In this document: positions 27,120 through 36,490 of the stretch, in pieces
Numbering within the stretch: the stretch's first letter is position 1
How the letters are laid out: every line of letters starts with the position of its first letter
Origin: Fuerstiella sp.
GTDB lineage: Bacteria; Planctomycetota; Planctomycetia; Planctomycetales; Planctomycetaceae
NCBI GenBank assembly: GCA_029245955.1
Contig: JAQWOH010000078.1
Coordinates: forward strand, 1-64,000
Direction: 5' to 3'
DNA length: 64,000 bases
Notes under the pieces: generated by a model
Database searches by the model: none
What the model saw: only the letters and a program-made list of their open reading frames with translations
Told to the model about the DNA's origin: nothing
Program-made: the position numbers and the translations under genes

Positions 27120-28466
27120 CTATTCCGACGACGCGGAAGCTCCTCCGCCTTTGTTGCCGCCAATCGTGCGAATGAACTCTGTGATGCGTGAGGGACGCAG
27201 CGACACGACTTTCTGATCTCGGTTGAATTTCAACAGATCGCCCAGCATCGCGGCCGCAGATTCATACCGTTCTTCAGGATTTCGAGTGATTGCGTTTCGC
27301 ACGATCGTTTCCAGCCCTTTGGGAATCGACGGTTCAAGCTGTCGGGGACGCGGTGGATCCTGCTCCAGAATCTTCGTCACCATGTCCTCTTCATTCTTGG
27401 CCTCATAAGCGGGACATCGCGTCAGTAATTCGAACAGGGTCATGCCCAGAGAATAGACGTCACTGCGAGCATCGTGGGTGCCGGAAAGACGTTCCGGAGC
27501 CATGTATCGCAAGGTCCCCATGACCTTCATCGACGACTCAGCCGACGCCGTGTCGATCGTTTCGGACAGTCCGAAATCCGTAATCCACACACGACCGTCG
27601 CCATCCAACAGCAGGTTGGCGGGCTTAATGTCGTTATGCAGAACTCCATCGCCGTGAGCACAGCACAACGCCTGAGTTGCCTGGATAGCGATTTGAGTAA
27701 AACTGCTCCACGAACTTCTTGTCAGCTTCTTTCGTCGCCCCTCGTTTGGGTGGCGGACGTCAGTGGCCCTTCGTACACCTTCAGCGGTACGAATCGCAGA
27801 CATCGCCATACTGGAGACAAAGCCTGTCGGCTTCGATGATTCCGCCCGTTCAATTTCGTCCTGGTACATCACGCCGTCCACTTCGCGCAGACGTCGGATA
27901 ATCACATCCAGTCCAATGCCGTTAACGAACTGCATCACGTAGTAACAGTAACCGTGTTCCTGGCCAAAACGGTAAACAGGCACGATATTTCGATGACGTA
28001 ACCGGGCCGTTGTTCGAGCTTCTTCTTCAAAACGTTTCTGCCATTCGGGCACTATTGAAACCCGCCACGGCAGTACCTTGACAGCCACGATGTGCTGTGA
28101 CGTGGTATCCCGCGCCTGAAAGACAACTCCCATGCCACCGCGTCCGAGCTCACACAACAGTTCGCAGCTTCCCAGACGCTTAAAGGGAAATGTGTCCGGC
28201 ATGTTTCTGCGGATGGCGGCCGTTTCGCTCTGCTGCCGCGCCTGTTCCAGCAGGGCCAGCACGGGAAACGATTCCCGAATTACGGCTGCATGCAGCGGAA
28301 AACGTCGAGCATAGTTTTCGATTGACGGCATCTGGCCGGTCCGCAGTTCCTCGACAAACTGCGTCGCCAGTATTTCGACCGGCGCGCGAGAGCGAAGTTC
28401 GCCCTCCCCCTCTTGCTCAGGAAATCCCTGCAGGTGAAAATCAGTTTCGTCAACCGGATCGCTCAC
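27120..28466 (-). CDS. Serine/threonine protein kinase, soluble, short form
   Basis: A 448-residue Hanks-type kinase. An N-terminal helical region (30-90, ILATQFVEELRTGQMPSIEN) precedes the kinase domain. ATP loop GRGGMGVVFQARD at 108-120; VAVK with Lys130; an insert of about 60 residues (190-252) between the hinge and helix E; catalytic loop LHNDIKPANLL at 276-286; DFG at 297-299; APERLSG at 323-329. The catalytic loop reads HND rather than HRD. There is no transmembrane or sensor domain; the protein ends shortly after the kinase domain (EFIRTIGGNKGGGASASSE). It follows the ECF sigma gene by 60 bases, a pairing typical of planctomycete kinase-linked ECF systems. Confidence 0.93.
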   Translation of the reverse strand: MSDPVDETDFHLQGFPEQEGEGELRSRAPVEILATQFVEELRTGQMPSIENYARRFPLHAAVIRESFPVLALLEQARQQSETAAIRRNMPDTFPFKRLGSCELLCELGRGGMGVVFQARDTTSQHIVAVKVLPWRVSIVPEWQKRFEEEARTTARLRHRNIVPVYRFGQEHGYCYYVMQFVNGIGLDVIIRRLREVDGVMYQDEIERAESSKPTGFVSSMAMSAIRTAEGVRRATDVRHPNEGRRKKLTRSSWSSFTQIAIQATQALCCAHGDGVLHNDIKPANLLLDGDGRVWITDFGLSETIDTASAESSMKVMGTLRYMAPERLSGTHDARSDVYSLGMTLFELLTRCPAYEAKNEEDMVTKILEQDPPRPRQLEPSIPKGLETIVRNAITRNPEERYESAAAMLGDLLKFNRDQKVVSLRPSRITEFIRTIGGNKGGGASASSE

Positions 28467-28526
28467 GTTTGTTCGTTCCCATGAGATGTTATCTTAACAA
28501 ACGCAGACCGTCGGCGAGCCTCCGCA

Positions 28527-29159
28527 TTACTGGTCCAAGAATCCGGGCAAAGCCGAAAGAACACCCTTTAATCGCCCCAAGGCCCGCATGTAGCGGTCGC
28601 TGGAGGCCTGATCCGAAATCCCAAGAATCTGCGCTGTTTCCCGGTTCGACAGCTGCTCGAAGTGCCGCAGGGCCAGAACTTCCCGGTCAATTTCGTTCAT
28701 CGAGGCCAGCGCCGCCTTCAATTGCTCAGACAGCTCTTCGCGAAGGGCGGCCTGGGTGGGCGACGTCAAATGTCCGAGCAGATGAAAAGACAGTGAAAAC
28801 GACGTCGACTCCGAGCTCCACCCCTTGTTGATGGAAAACTCCATCGCAGCATTGCGTTTCTGCGTGCCCAGGTGTCGGCGATGGATATCAATCATGGTCT
28901 GTCCCGTGATCAGTCGGAACCAGACAAAGATCGATCGGGATGCGTCCGACAGGAAATGGTCAATTCTCTGAACGACAGACAGCCAGGCTTCCTGCAGTAC
29001 GTCGTCCGCATCCACTCGGCCGTGCAGGCGGGGGTCCATGCGAAAATTCACCATCCGCCACAGGCGATCGCGGTGCTTCGAGAAGAGTTCGGCAAGTGCA
29101 TTTTCATCGCCGTTGACAACCCGGTCGATCAACTCTCTTTCGTGTTCCGAATGTGACAC
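28527..29159 (-). CDS. ECF RNA polymerase sigma factor (kinase-associated type)
   Basis: A 210-residue ECF sigma factor. Region 2 is visible in LAELFSKHRDRLWRMVNFRM and GRVDADDVLQEAWLSVVQR; region 4 in MNEIDREVLALRHFEQLSNR followed by ETAQILGIS and RYMRALGRLK. It would direct RNA polymerase to a small regulon. No anti-sigma gene is adjacent; the next gene is a Ser/Thr kinase, so phosphorylation may take the anti-sigma role (inference from family context). Length is typical. Confidence 0.92.
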   Translation of the reverse strand: MSHSEHERELIDRVVNGDENALAELFSKHRDRLWRMVNFRMDPRLHGRVDADDVLQEAWLSVVQRIDHFLSDASRSIFVWFRLITGQTMIDIHRRHLGTQKRNAAMEFSINKGWSSESTSFSLSFHLLGHLTSPTQAALREELSEQLKAALASMNEIDREVLALRHFEQLSNRETAQILGISDQASSDRYMRALGRLKGVLSALPGFLDQ

Positions 29160-29413
29160 GGGGCTTCCCGGAAGGCTGAAATTTCTGCTGTGAGACGCCC
29201 CAATGGAGTCCCACAGGCGTTATCCTTGCCTGTTACAACTAGATTATGCAAGCCGAAAGCACAGAACAGCGGAAGTCATGTCCGTGTCCGCACGGCGGGT
29301 ATTCGTTGCCATCCTTTGGAATCAGCGGACTGTGTGGTGGCAGCGGATGGACTCAGCGGTAACATTCGCGTGGAAATTACCACTCCACTTATTAACTTCG
29401 GAGAAAGAGTATT

Positions 29414-30631
29414 GTGGCGGATTCTGTAATTCTTGCGTATAGCGGCGGACTGGACACATCGGTCCTGGTGGGATGGCTCCAGGACAGGGGATACGAAGTA
29501 CATTGCCTGTATGTGGAACTTGGCCAACCCTGCGAAGACCGCGATGCGATTCTGCAGAAGGCACTCGATATCGGTGCCAAGTCTTCAGAGCTGGTGGACG
29601 TCCGTGAAGAAATGTGCCGAGACATCGCCTTCCCCACAATGCAATGGCAGGCGAAGTACGAAAACATCTATCTGCTGGGCACGTCTGTCGCACGTCCACT
29701 GATTTCCAAAGTGTGTCTGCAGCGAGCTCGTGAAGTCGGTGCCGTCGCGTTCGTTCACGGAGCAACCGGCAAGGGCAATGACCAGTGTCGGTTTCAGCTG
29801 GCCGCTGAAGCACTGGACCCTGCCGTAAAGATCATCGCGCCCTGGCGCATGGATGAGTTCCGCGAACAATTTCCCGGTCGCACCGAAATGCTGGCGTATT
29901 GCGAGGAAAAAAATATTCCCGTGAAAGCCAGTGTCAGCAAACCGTATTCCAGCGACGAAAACTGCCTGCACATCAGTTACGAAGCCGGCGACCTGGAAGA
30001 TCCGACCGTTGATGGCGAATCCGTGATCGACTTCGGCATGACGGTGTCGCCTCAGGAAGCCCCTGACAGGGAAGAGTCCCTGCGGATCGAATTTGACGCA
30101 GGTGTCCCCGTTGCGGTCAACGGCGAAAAGCTGTCCGCAGCACAGGTCGTGGAAACACTTAACACAGTCGGCGGCAGAAACGGAATCGGGCGAATCGACA
30201 TTATTGAAAACCGATTCGTCGGCATGAAGAGTCGAGGCGTCTACGAAGCGCCTGGCATGACCCTGCTGTATGCCGCCCATCAGGCGATTGAACAGATGAC
30301 ACTGGACCGTGACCTGACACATCTGCGAGACCAGCTGAGTCCTGTCGTTGCGGAAATGGTTTACTACGGCCACTGGTACTGCGCCAGGATGGACGCTCTT
30401 CTGGCGTTCATCCGGGAAGCTCAATCAGTTGTCACAGGCGAAGTCACGATGACTCTGTACAAGGGAAATATTCGCATCAGCAGCCGCACTTCCTCAAACA
30501 GCCTGTACGACGCGGAAATCGCCAGTATGGAAAAAGGCGGTGACTACAATCAGAACGACGCAGAGGGATTTCTGCGACTGATGGGCCTGCCCGGCCGCGT
30601 TCAGGGCCTTGTCCGGCCGCGCGAATACTAA
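29414..30631 (+). CDS. argG: Argininosuccinate synthase
   Basis: A 405-residue enzyme joining citrulline and aspartate with ATP in arginine synthesis. The PP-loop ATP-binding motif is at the N-terminus (LAYSGGLDTSVLVGWL). Further family segments are VHGATGKGNDQCRFQ, IAPWRMDEFREQFPGR, GVYEAPGMTLL and KGNIRISSRTS. Start is a GTG preceded by GGAGAAAGAG. It is followed 15 bases later by thiS, so arginine and thiamine genes are probably co-transcribed. Cytoplasmic. Confidence 0.97.
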   Translation: MADSVILAYSGGLDTSVLVGWLQDRGYEVHCLYVELGQPCEDRDAILQKALDIGAKSSELVDVREEMCRDIAFPTMQWQAKYENIYLLGTSVARPLISKVCLQRAREVGAVAFVHGATGKGNDQCRFQLAAEALDPAVKIIAPWRMDEFREQFPGRTEMLAYCEEKNIPVKASVSKPYSSDENCLHISYEAGDLEDPTVDGESVIDFGMTVSPQEAPDREESLRIEFDAGVPVAVNGEKLSAAQVVETLNTVGGRNGIGRIDIIENRFVGMKSRGVYEAPGMTLLYAAHQAIEQMTLDRDLTHLRDQLSPVVAEMVYYGHWYCARMDALLAFIREAQSVVTGEVTMTLYKGNIRISSRTSSNSLYDAEIASMEKGGDYNQNDAEGFLRLMGLPGRVQGLVRPREY

Positions 30632-30646
30632 GGGACTGCAAAAACG

Positions 30647-30850
30647 ATGATCGACATTCTTCTCAACGGCGAAATGCGGCCTGTTCCGGCAGACTGCACA
30701 ATCGCCGATCTGTTGTTCGAACTCGACATCAAGAACCGATATTGTGCAGTTGAACGCAATCAGGAACTGATACCCCGCGAAGAACACGCCGACTGCAAAC
30801 TCACAGTCGGCGACTGCGTGGAAATTGTGACACTGGTAGGCGGCGGTTAA
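30647..30850 (+). CDS. thiS: Sulfur carrier protein ThiS
   Basis: A 67-residue beta-grasp sulfur carrier ending in VTLVGGG; the C-terminal Gly-Gly is adenylated and thiocarboxylated to supply sulfur for the thiazole ring of thiamine. The N-terminus MIDILLNGEMRPVPADCTIA and the loop ALNREL-like segment CAVERNQELIPREE fit ThiS. It lies between argG (15 bases) and thiG (41 bases). No adenylating ThiF/MoeB is in the window. Confidence 0.95.
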   Translation: MIDILLNGEMRPVPADCTIADLLFELDIKNRYCAVERNQELIPREEHADCKLTVGDCVEIVTLVGGG

Positions 30851-30891
30851 CCTCGCTTTCCTCCTGGAAAACTTCAAAGAAACCAGAAGCC

Positions 30892-31725
30892 ATGACGACC
30901 GCTGTTTCTCAAGCCCCGTCTGATGAACAGATTGTAATCGGTTCGCATACATTGAACTCGCGGCTTATCGTGGGAACAGGTAAATACGCCACGTTCGAGC
31001 AGATGCAGGAATGCCTTGAGATCAGCGGCGCCGACGTGATTACAGTCGCCGTGCGACGTGAACGACTGGTTGATGCCGACGGCCGTAACATTCTGGACTT
31101 CATCGATCTTGACAAGTACACAATCCTGCCGAATACAGCTGGCTGCTTTACCACCGAAGAGGCCGTGCGAGTGGCCCGACTGGGCCGCGAAATTCTGCGA
31201 GGCCTGGAAAACCCGGGTTCGGACTGGGTGAAGCTGGAAGTTCTGGGCGACACCAAAACACTGCTGCCGGATCCGGTCGCAACAGTGGACGCCTGCCGAC
31301 AACTCGTAGACGACGGTTTTCAGGTTCTTTGTTACACATCAGACGACCCGATCACCGCCCGCAGATTAAAGGACGCAGGTGCAACATCCGTCATGCCCGC
31401 GGGTAGTCCGATCGGCAGCGGGCAGGGCATTCTGAATCCCAACAACATCCGGATCTGCATGGAGTATCTCAAGGAAGACAACCCGAGTTATCCAGTGATC
31501 GTGGATGCCGGTGTCGGTACCGCCAGTGACGTGGCCTTTGCCATGGAACTCGGCTGTGACGGTGTCCTGCTGAATACCGCCGTCGCCAGCGCCGAGCACC
31601 CGAATCTAATGGCCGATGCCATGCGACAAGCCTGTATCGCCGGACGAATGGCGTACCAGGCAGGCAGAATTCCTCGCAAACTGTACGCCACCGCTTCCAG
31701 CCCCACCGCCGGCACGATTTCCTGA
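30892..31725 (+). CDS. thiG: Thiazole synthase ThiG
   Basis: A 277-residue TIM-barrel enzyme forming the thiamine thiazole from deoxyxylulose phosphate, dehydroglycine and ThiS thiocarboxylate. The Schiff-base lysine lies in DWVKLEVLGD (Lys114). Phosphate-binding loops are MPAGSPIGSGQGI and VDAGVGTASDVAFAMELG. It has an extra ~10 N-terminal residues (TTAVSQAPSDEQ) before the barrel. Co-directional with thiS. Glycine oxidase or ThiH is not in the window. Confidence 0.96.
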   Translation: MTTAVSQAPSDEQIVIGSHTLNSRLIVGTGKYATFEQMQECLEISGADVITVAVRRERLVDADGRNILDFIDLDKYTILPNTAGCFTTEEAVRVARLGREILRGLENPGSDWVKLEVLGDTKTLLPDPVATVDACRQLVDDGFQVLCYTSDDPITARRLKDAGATSVMPAGSPIGSGQGILNPNNIRICMEYLKEDNPSYPVIVDAGVGTASDVAFAMELGCDGVLLNTAVASAEHPNLMADAMRQACIAGRMAYQAGRIPRKLYATASSPTAGTIS

Positions 31726-32131
31726 GACGGGACGGCGCGCCAGCCCATGCGACCGAACGCGAGAAAGTTGACGAGCCGCTTCCGCTGGTCGCTGCGTGAC
31801 AGGAGCAGGTGGGAATCGGCCCTGTGCGGGCCTGTGCGGGCCTGTATCTCTGGGGACTTCAGGGAATACAGGCCGCATTGGTTTCCCGGAATGAGAACTG
31901 ATCCCAAATTGCTGTTCCCTGCTGTAGGAAGTTTGCGCCACTGGCATTTCGTTCGCATGCCGGTGTCGCATTGTGCCGAAACATGTGCCATGCTCAGTAA
32001 CCGACCGAGCGGCCGGGCTGCTCTGCCCATTGTGGCTCAACAACCACACGGACCGTTTTTCACTGCGAGCGTCAGGACTGGATTGCTCCCTCCTTGACCC
32101 GTTTTGCCTTTACCCAGGAAAGAGTTTCAGA
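31726..32131. other. Gap between thiG and sat
   Basis: No gene is supported; the in-frame extension of sat to 31973 is rejected. Two tandem copies of CCTGTGCGGG lie at 31821-31840. The AGGAAAG about ten bases before 32132 is the sat ribosome site. Confidence 0.5.
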
Positions 32132-33391
32132 ATGTCCGACCTCATCGTCCCTCATGGTGGTCTGTCAGAACCCGTCTGCTGCACGGTCTCCGAAAGCGAT
32201 CGAGAAACCTTTCTGGCAGAAGCCGGTGCACTGACAAAAGTGCCGGTCTCAGCGGCCGACCTGTCATCTGTCTACCGCATTGGCGATGGGACGCTCAGCC
32301 CGCTGACTGGCCCCATGAATTCACAGCAGTGGAATCAGGTACTGGAAGATTCCACAATCGATTCCAACGGCGCAAAATACGCCTGGACCATTCCGATCGC
32401 ATTCCCGATTGACGAAGCCCTGGCCGGACAGATCTCCGCGGGACAAAACGTTGCACTGACCACCGTTGATGGTGACATCGTCGCAACCGTGGACGTCAAC
32501 GACGTCTATCCATGGGACAAGGCCGCCTACATCAAGAGCGTGTACGGAACTGACCGCACTGACCACCCCGGCGGCAAGATGGTCACGGTCAACGACGAAA
32601 AGATGACACACCTGATCGGCGGCTCGCTCAAGGCGCTGCCTCAGCCGAAGAACGCTGCCTTCGGACAGTATGTGCTGACACCTCGCGAAGTTCGAGCCAA
32701 ACTTGCAGAGCAGGGCTGGGACGCTGTCGTCGCTTTTCAGACGCGAAATCCATTGCATCGAGCTCATGAATATGCCCTTGTTTACGGGCTGGAGTCGCTG
32801 CTCAAGGACGGCAAGAATGCCGGGGCCGTGTTGAATCCTTTGATCGGAGAAACCAAAGGCGACGACGTTAACGCTGAAATCCGTATGCAGACTTACGAAA
32901 AACTCATTGACAGTCGCGGCATGGGGGAAGGAGACAGTGATCCGGAACTCTGGGACAGTCGAGATGACAGCGTGCCGGACCGCGTCTTGCTGCTGGGACT
33001 GGACATCAAGATGTTCTACGGTGGTCCCAAAGAGGCCGTGATGCACGGGATCTACCGCCAGAATATGGGATACACTCACATCGTCATCGGTCGCAAACAT
33101 GCGGATGCTCCATTCGAAGATGGCTCCGCTATCTGGGGTGACTTCGATGCTCAGGAAATCTTCAACAATTTGGAGGGAGGCCTCCAGATTCAGCCCGTCA
33201 ACGTTGGCTTCGCAGCGTTCTATGAAGGCATGGGACGCGTTGATCTGATGGAAAATCACCCTGACGAAAAACCAGTCTTCATTTCCGGCAAGGCCGTCCG
33301 CGCCACCCTGCAGAAGGGCGAAATGGTGGACCCAAGGATCATGCGGGAAAGCACGTCAGAAATCCTGTCAGCAGCCATGAAAGTCAGCTGA
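32132..33391 (+). CDS. sat: Sulfate adenylyltransferase (ATP sulfurylase, homomeric type)
   Basis: A 419-residue Sat enzyme forming adenosine 5'-phosphosulfate from ATP and sulfate. The active-site motif FQTRNPLHRAHEYAL (QxRNPxHxxH) is intact, followed by NPLIGETKGDD and the second nucleotide-contact region. The C-terminus is FISGKAVRATLQKGEMVDPR with a P-loop-free end, so there is no APS kinase fusion. The ATG at 32132 with AGGAAAG upstream begins the family N-terminus. It could serve sulfate assimilation or PAPS supply. A strong terminator follows at 33476-33508. No cysC, cysH or apr genes are nearby. Confidence 0.95.
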   Translation: MSDLIVPHGGLSEPVCCTVSESDRETFLAEAGALTKVPVSAADLSSVYRIGDGTLSPLTGPMNSQQWNQVLEDSTIDSNGAKYAWTIPIAFPIDEALAGQISAGQNVALTTVDGDIVATVDVNDVYPWDKAAYIKSVYGTDRTDHPGGKMVTVNDEKMTHLIGGSLKALPQPKNAAFGQYVLTPREVRAKLAEQGWDAVVAFQTRNPLHRAHEYALVYGLESLLKDGKNAGAVLNPLIGETKGDDVNAEIRMQTYEKLIDSRGMGEGDSDPELWDSRDDSVPDRVLLLGLDIKMFYGGPKEAVMHGIYRQNMGYTHIVIGRKHADAPFEDGSAIWGDFDAQEIFNNLEGGLQIQPVNVGFAAFYEGMGRVDLMENHPDEKPVFISGKAVRATLQKGEMVDPRIMRESTSEILSAAMKVS

Positions 33392-33475
33392 CGGTGACGG
33401 CCGAAGGGGTTTGTCACTGCTTCGTCCGAACTCCACGCGAGCACACGGAAACGCCGCAACAAACGAAACCATGCA

Positions 33476-33515
33476 AAGCCCGGCCTGAGGGTCAATCAGG
33501 TCGGGCTTCGTTAGT
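33476..33515 (+). terminator. Intrinsic terminator after sat
   Basis: AAGCCCGGCCTGA (33476-33488) pairs with TCAGGTCGGGCTT (33496-33508), 12 Watson-Crick pairs and one wobble, loop GGGTCAA. TCGTTAGTTAG follows, so the T-tract is poor but the stem is strong. It lies 85 bases after the stop. Confidence 0.75.
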
Positions 33516-34165
33516 TAGTGCCCACCCGCAGCATCGCCATCGTCGAACGGTCCGTCGAATCGAACCGATCACATCCGGCAATCAGGCAAAATTGCCCTCC
33601 CGCAGGCGAATTGGGGGATCGAAACACTGTTTGTAAGTGACAGACCTGATCGGGGTTAGGGCACGGCGCCGGCGCACAATCGCGATTCAGGGCCTGTAAT
33701 TCGTCACTAAGCGGTCAGATACCTGCCACGGCTGGGAAAGCTGGGACCTTTTTGGAAATCGAAAGGAATCGCTCTTTTCCGGCAAAAAGGCCGTCGATAG
33801 TATTCGCAAGCTTAATTTCTCGGGGTTTCTGCAGACAGAGTCCGTAGTGAGCCCAAACCAAAGTGTTCGGCTTGAGACACTGAACTGACCCGGTTCACGG
33901 ATGCTGAAGGTCAAATACGCGGCAGGTTGCCGCACGGTACGAGCAAATTGCTCGGATAAGAAGAATGCGAGCTACAGAACAACAGGTCGCGAAGTAGCAG
34001 GCCAGTGCGACGCTGCCTGACAGGTTGTTCAAATCAAGCTGGATCGCCAGTGGCTGACCAGCAGCATTCCCTTGAGACTCTTTTTGTGCGGACGTTCCGT
34101 ACAGTTTACCTTTTCGTTTTGGCATCTATCACTCGATAGACCCAGCACTCAGGACGGTTGGAGAA
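33516..34165. other. Long intergenic stretch before fusA
   Basis: No gene is supported in these 650 bases. The small minus-strand frames at 33687-33935 and 33895-34125 have no recognisable content. I looked for tRNA-like clover-leaves and saw none. It presumably contains the fusA promoter. Confidence 0.5.
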
Positions 34166-36319
34166 ATGGCTGACCTCAGTCGTGTTCGCAACATTGGAAT
34201 TTCCGCTCACATCGATTCAGGAAAGACGACGCTCACAGAGCGAATGCTCTATTACTGCGGCCGGATTCATAAGATTCGGGATGTGAAGGGCGGCGACGGC
34301 GGCGCAACCATGGACCACATGGACCTGGAACGCGAACGCGGCATTACCATCACCTCGGCAGCCACTCGAGTTGAATGGAAGAACGACGACCTGAACATTC
34401 CGGAACACGTCGTTAACATCATAGATACCCCCGGCCACGTTGACTTCACCGTTGAAGTGGAACGATCTCTGCGCGTACTGGACGGCGCCATTCTGGTTCT
34501 GTGTTCAGTCGGTGGTGTTCAGAGTCAGTCACTGACGGTTGACCGACAGATGAAACGTTACGGTGTTCCCCGTATCGCATTTATTAACAAAATGGACCGC
34601 ACCGGTGCCAATCCCGACAAAGTCATGGCAGCCATGCGTGACAAGCTGAAAACGAATGCCGTCCCGCTGCAGATTCCGATCGGCGCAGAATCGAATTTCG
34701 AAGGCGTCGTGGACCTCGTGCGGATGGAAGCAGTTTACTGCAGGGGTGAAGAAGGTGAACTTATTGAACGCAAAGAGATCCCGGCCGAACTGAAGGAAAA
34801 GGCCGAGACCACTCGCGAGGAAATGCTGGAAGCACTCTCTCAGTTCGATGATGACCTGATGGAAGCATTGCTGGAAGAACGTGAGGTCGACGAGAAAGAC
34901 GTTCGCCGCATCATCCGTTCAGCAACACTGGCCCAGCAGATCACCCCCGTTCTGATGGGCAGCGCCTTCAAGAACAAGACCGTCCAGGAAGCACTGGACG
35001 CAGTGACCATGTACCTGCCGTGCCCAACGGACGTCGAGGTTTACGCAAACGACAACAGCAAAGCTGCAGTCAAGGCCGCAGAAGAGAGCGCAGACGGCAA
35101 AGTTGCCAAGGTCAAGTTAACTAACGAAGATAAAGACCCAATGGTGGCGATGGCCTTCAAAACCGTCGTGGAATCCTTCGGCCAGTTGACATACATGCGT
35201 GTGTATCAGGGCAAGATCAAGAAGGGCGAATCCTACATCAACGCCCGAACGGGTAATTCCATTCGTTTCGGTCGCCTTGTCCGCATGCACTCGAACGATC
35301 GTCAGGATATCGACGAAGGTGGCGCCGGAGACATTATTGCAGTTGTCGGCGTCGACTGTGCGTCCGGTGATACGTTCCTTGGCGGTGGAGTCGAGTATTC
35401 GCTGGAGAACATCTATGTGGCGGATCCTGTGATTCGCCTGTCGATTGAACCGGCGAAACGTGAAGACGCTGACAAACTCGGTAAGGCTCTGGAACGTTTT
35501 CGACGTGAAGACCCCACGTTTCGGGTACTGTCTGATGAAGAAACAAACCAGACTCTGATTGCCGGCATGGGGCAGCTGCATCTGGATGTTTACGTTGAAC
35601 GTATTAAACGTGAATACAAATGCGAGTGCGTAATCGGCGAACCACGCGTGTCCTATCGTGAACGACCGACTAAGTCGCTTGAATTCAATCACAAGCGTGC
35701 GAAACAATCTGGTGGTTCAGGTCAGTACGGCCACGTTGTCGGAACTATGGACCCGCTGCCGGAAGACGCGGAGGAAGCCTTTGAATTTGTCGATGAGATT
35801 CGCGGTGGACGAATCCCAAGAGAATACATCCCAGCCTGTGAACACGGTTTCCGTGACCAGATGGGTAAGGGCCCGCTGGGTGAGTACGAGATCGTTGGTG
35901 TGAGAATCACGCTGCAGGACGGAAGTTTTCATGATGTGGACTCGTCAGACATGGCTTTCCGCCTGTGTGCGCAGGAAGCAATGCGTGAATCCATTCTTCC
36001 CAAGTGCGGCATGGCTCTGCTGGAACCGATTATGAAGCTGGAAATTGAAACTCCCGACGAGTTTCAGGGCGGCATAACGGGACACCTTGCCAGTAAACGA
36101 GGAATCGTCGCATCATCTGAAGTGACAGATGGTAATTGCATCATTCTGGCGGAAGTTCCACTGGCTGAAATGTTCGACTATGCAAACGAAATCCGGTCCA
36201 TGACCCAGGGCAAGGGAACATTCAGCATGGAATTCATGTGCTATCGTCAGGCTCCAAAGAACGTGCAGGAAGACGTCCTGACGAAACGACGCAAGGAAAA
36301 AGAAGCACTGAAGAAGTAG
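34166..36319 (+). CDS. fusA: Translation elongation factor G (EFG1 / spdEFG type)
   Basis: A 717-residue translocase GTPase. P-loop AHIDSGKTTLTERMLYYCGR at 14-33; switch region ERERGITITSAA; DTPGHVDFT; NKMDRTGA. The Ser in HIDSGK and LTERMLYY are typical of the mitochondrial EFG1 / spirochete-planctomycete spdEFG1 branch rather than canonical bacterial EF-G (HIDAGKTTTTERIL). A charged insert lies in domain II near residues 292-312 (YANDNSKAAVKAAEESADGK). The C-terminal domain ends RRKEKEALKK. A textbook terminator follows. Not associated with rpsL/rpsG/tuf here, so it is outside a str operon. Confidence 0.95.
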   Translation: MADLSRVRNIGISAHIDSGKTTLTERMLYYCGRIHKIRDVKGGDGGATMDHMDLERERGITITSAATRVEWKNDDLNIPEHVVNIIDTPGHVDFTVEVERSLRVLDGAILVLCSVGGVQSQSLTVDRQMKRYGVPRIAFINKMDRTGANPDKVMAAMRDKLKTNAVPLQIPIGAESNFEGVVDLVRMEAVYCRGEEGELIERKEIPAELKEKAETTREEMLEALSQFDDDLMEALLEEREVDEKDVRRIIRSATLAQQITPVLMGSAFKNKTVQEALDAVTMYLPCPTDVEVYANDNSKAAVKAAEESADGKVAKVKLTNEDKDPMVAMAFKTVVESFGQLTYMRVYQGKIKKGESYINARTGNSIRFGRLVRMHSNDRQDIDEGGAGDIIAVVGVDCASGDTFLGGGVEYSLENIYVADPVIRLSIEPAKREDADKLGKALERFRREDPTFRVLSDEETNQTLIAGMGQLHLDVYVERIKREYKCECVIGEPRVSYRERPTKSLEFNHKRAKQSGGSGQYGHVVGTMDPLPEDAEEAFEFVDEIRGGRIPREYIPACEHGFRDQMGKGPLGEYEIVGVRITLQDGSFHDVDSSDMAFRLCAQEAMRESILPKCGMALLEPIMKLEIETPDEFQGGITGHLASKRGIVASSEVTDGNCIILAEVPLAEMFDYANEIRSMTQGKGTFSMEFMCYRQAPKNVQEDVLTKRRKEKEALKK

Positions 36320-36357
36320 CAGTCGCCTGTCGACAGCACACTTCGGTCCGGACTTCG

Positions 36358-36395
36358 CGCTGGTGGAAGCGTTTTTCTTCCACCAGCGTTTTTTT
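36358..36395 (+). terminator. Strong intrinsic terminator after fusA
   Basis: CGCTGGTGGAAG (36358-36369) pairs perfectly, 12 pairs, with CTTCCACCAGCG (36377-36388), loop CGTTTTT, followed by seven Ts (36389-36395). It lies 38 bases after the stop. Confidence 0.95.
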
Positions 36396-36490
36396 GTGCG
36401 CGATATCAACAATCGACAGGCAGACACCATACGAGCGGTCGGTTGTCCCGACTGATAACACACCACACAGGTGACCTGCTGCTGAAACGG

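Noticed and set aside
33895..34125. 76-codon basic minus-strand frame before fusA
   Set aside because: No recognisable content; low support for translation.
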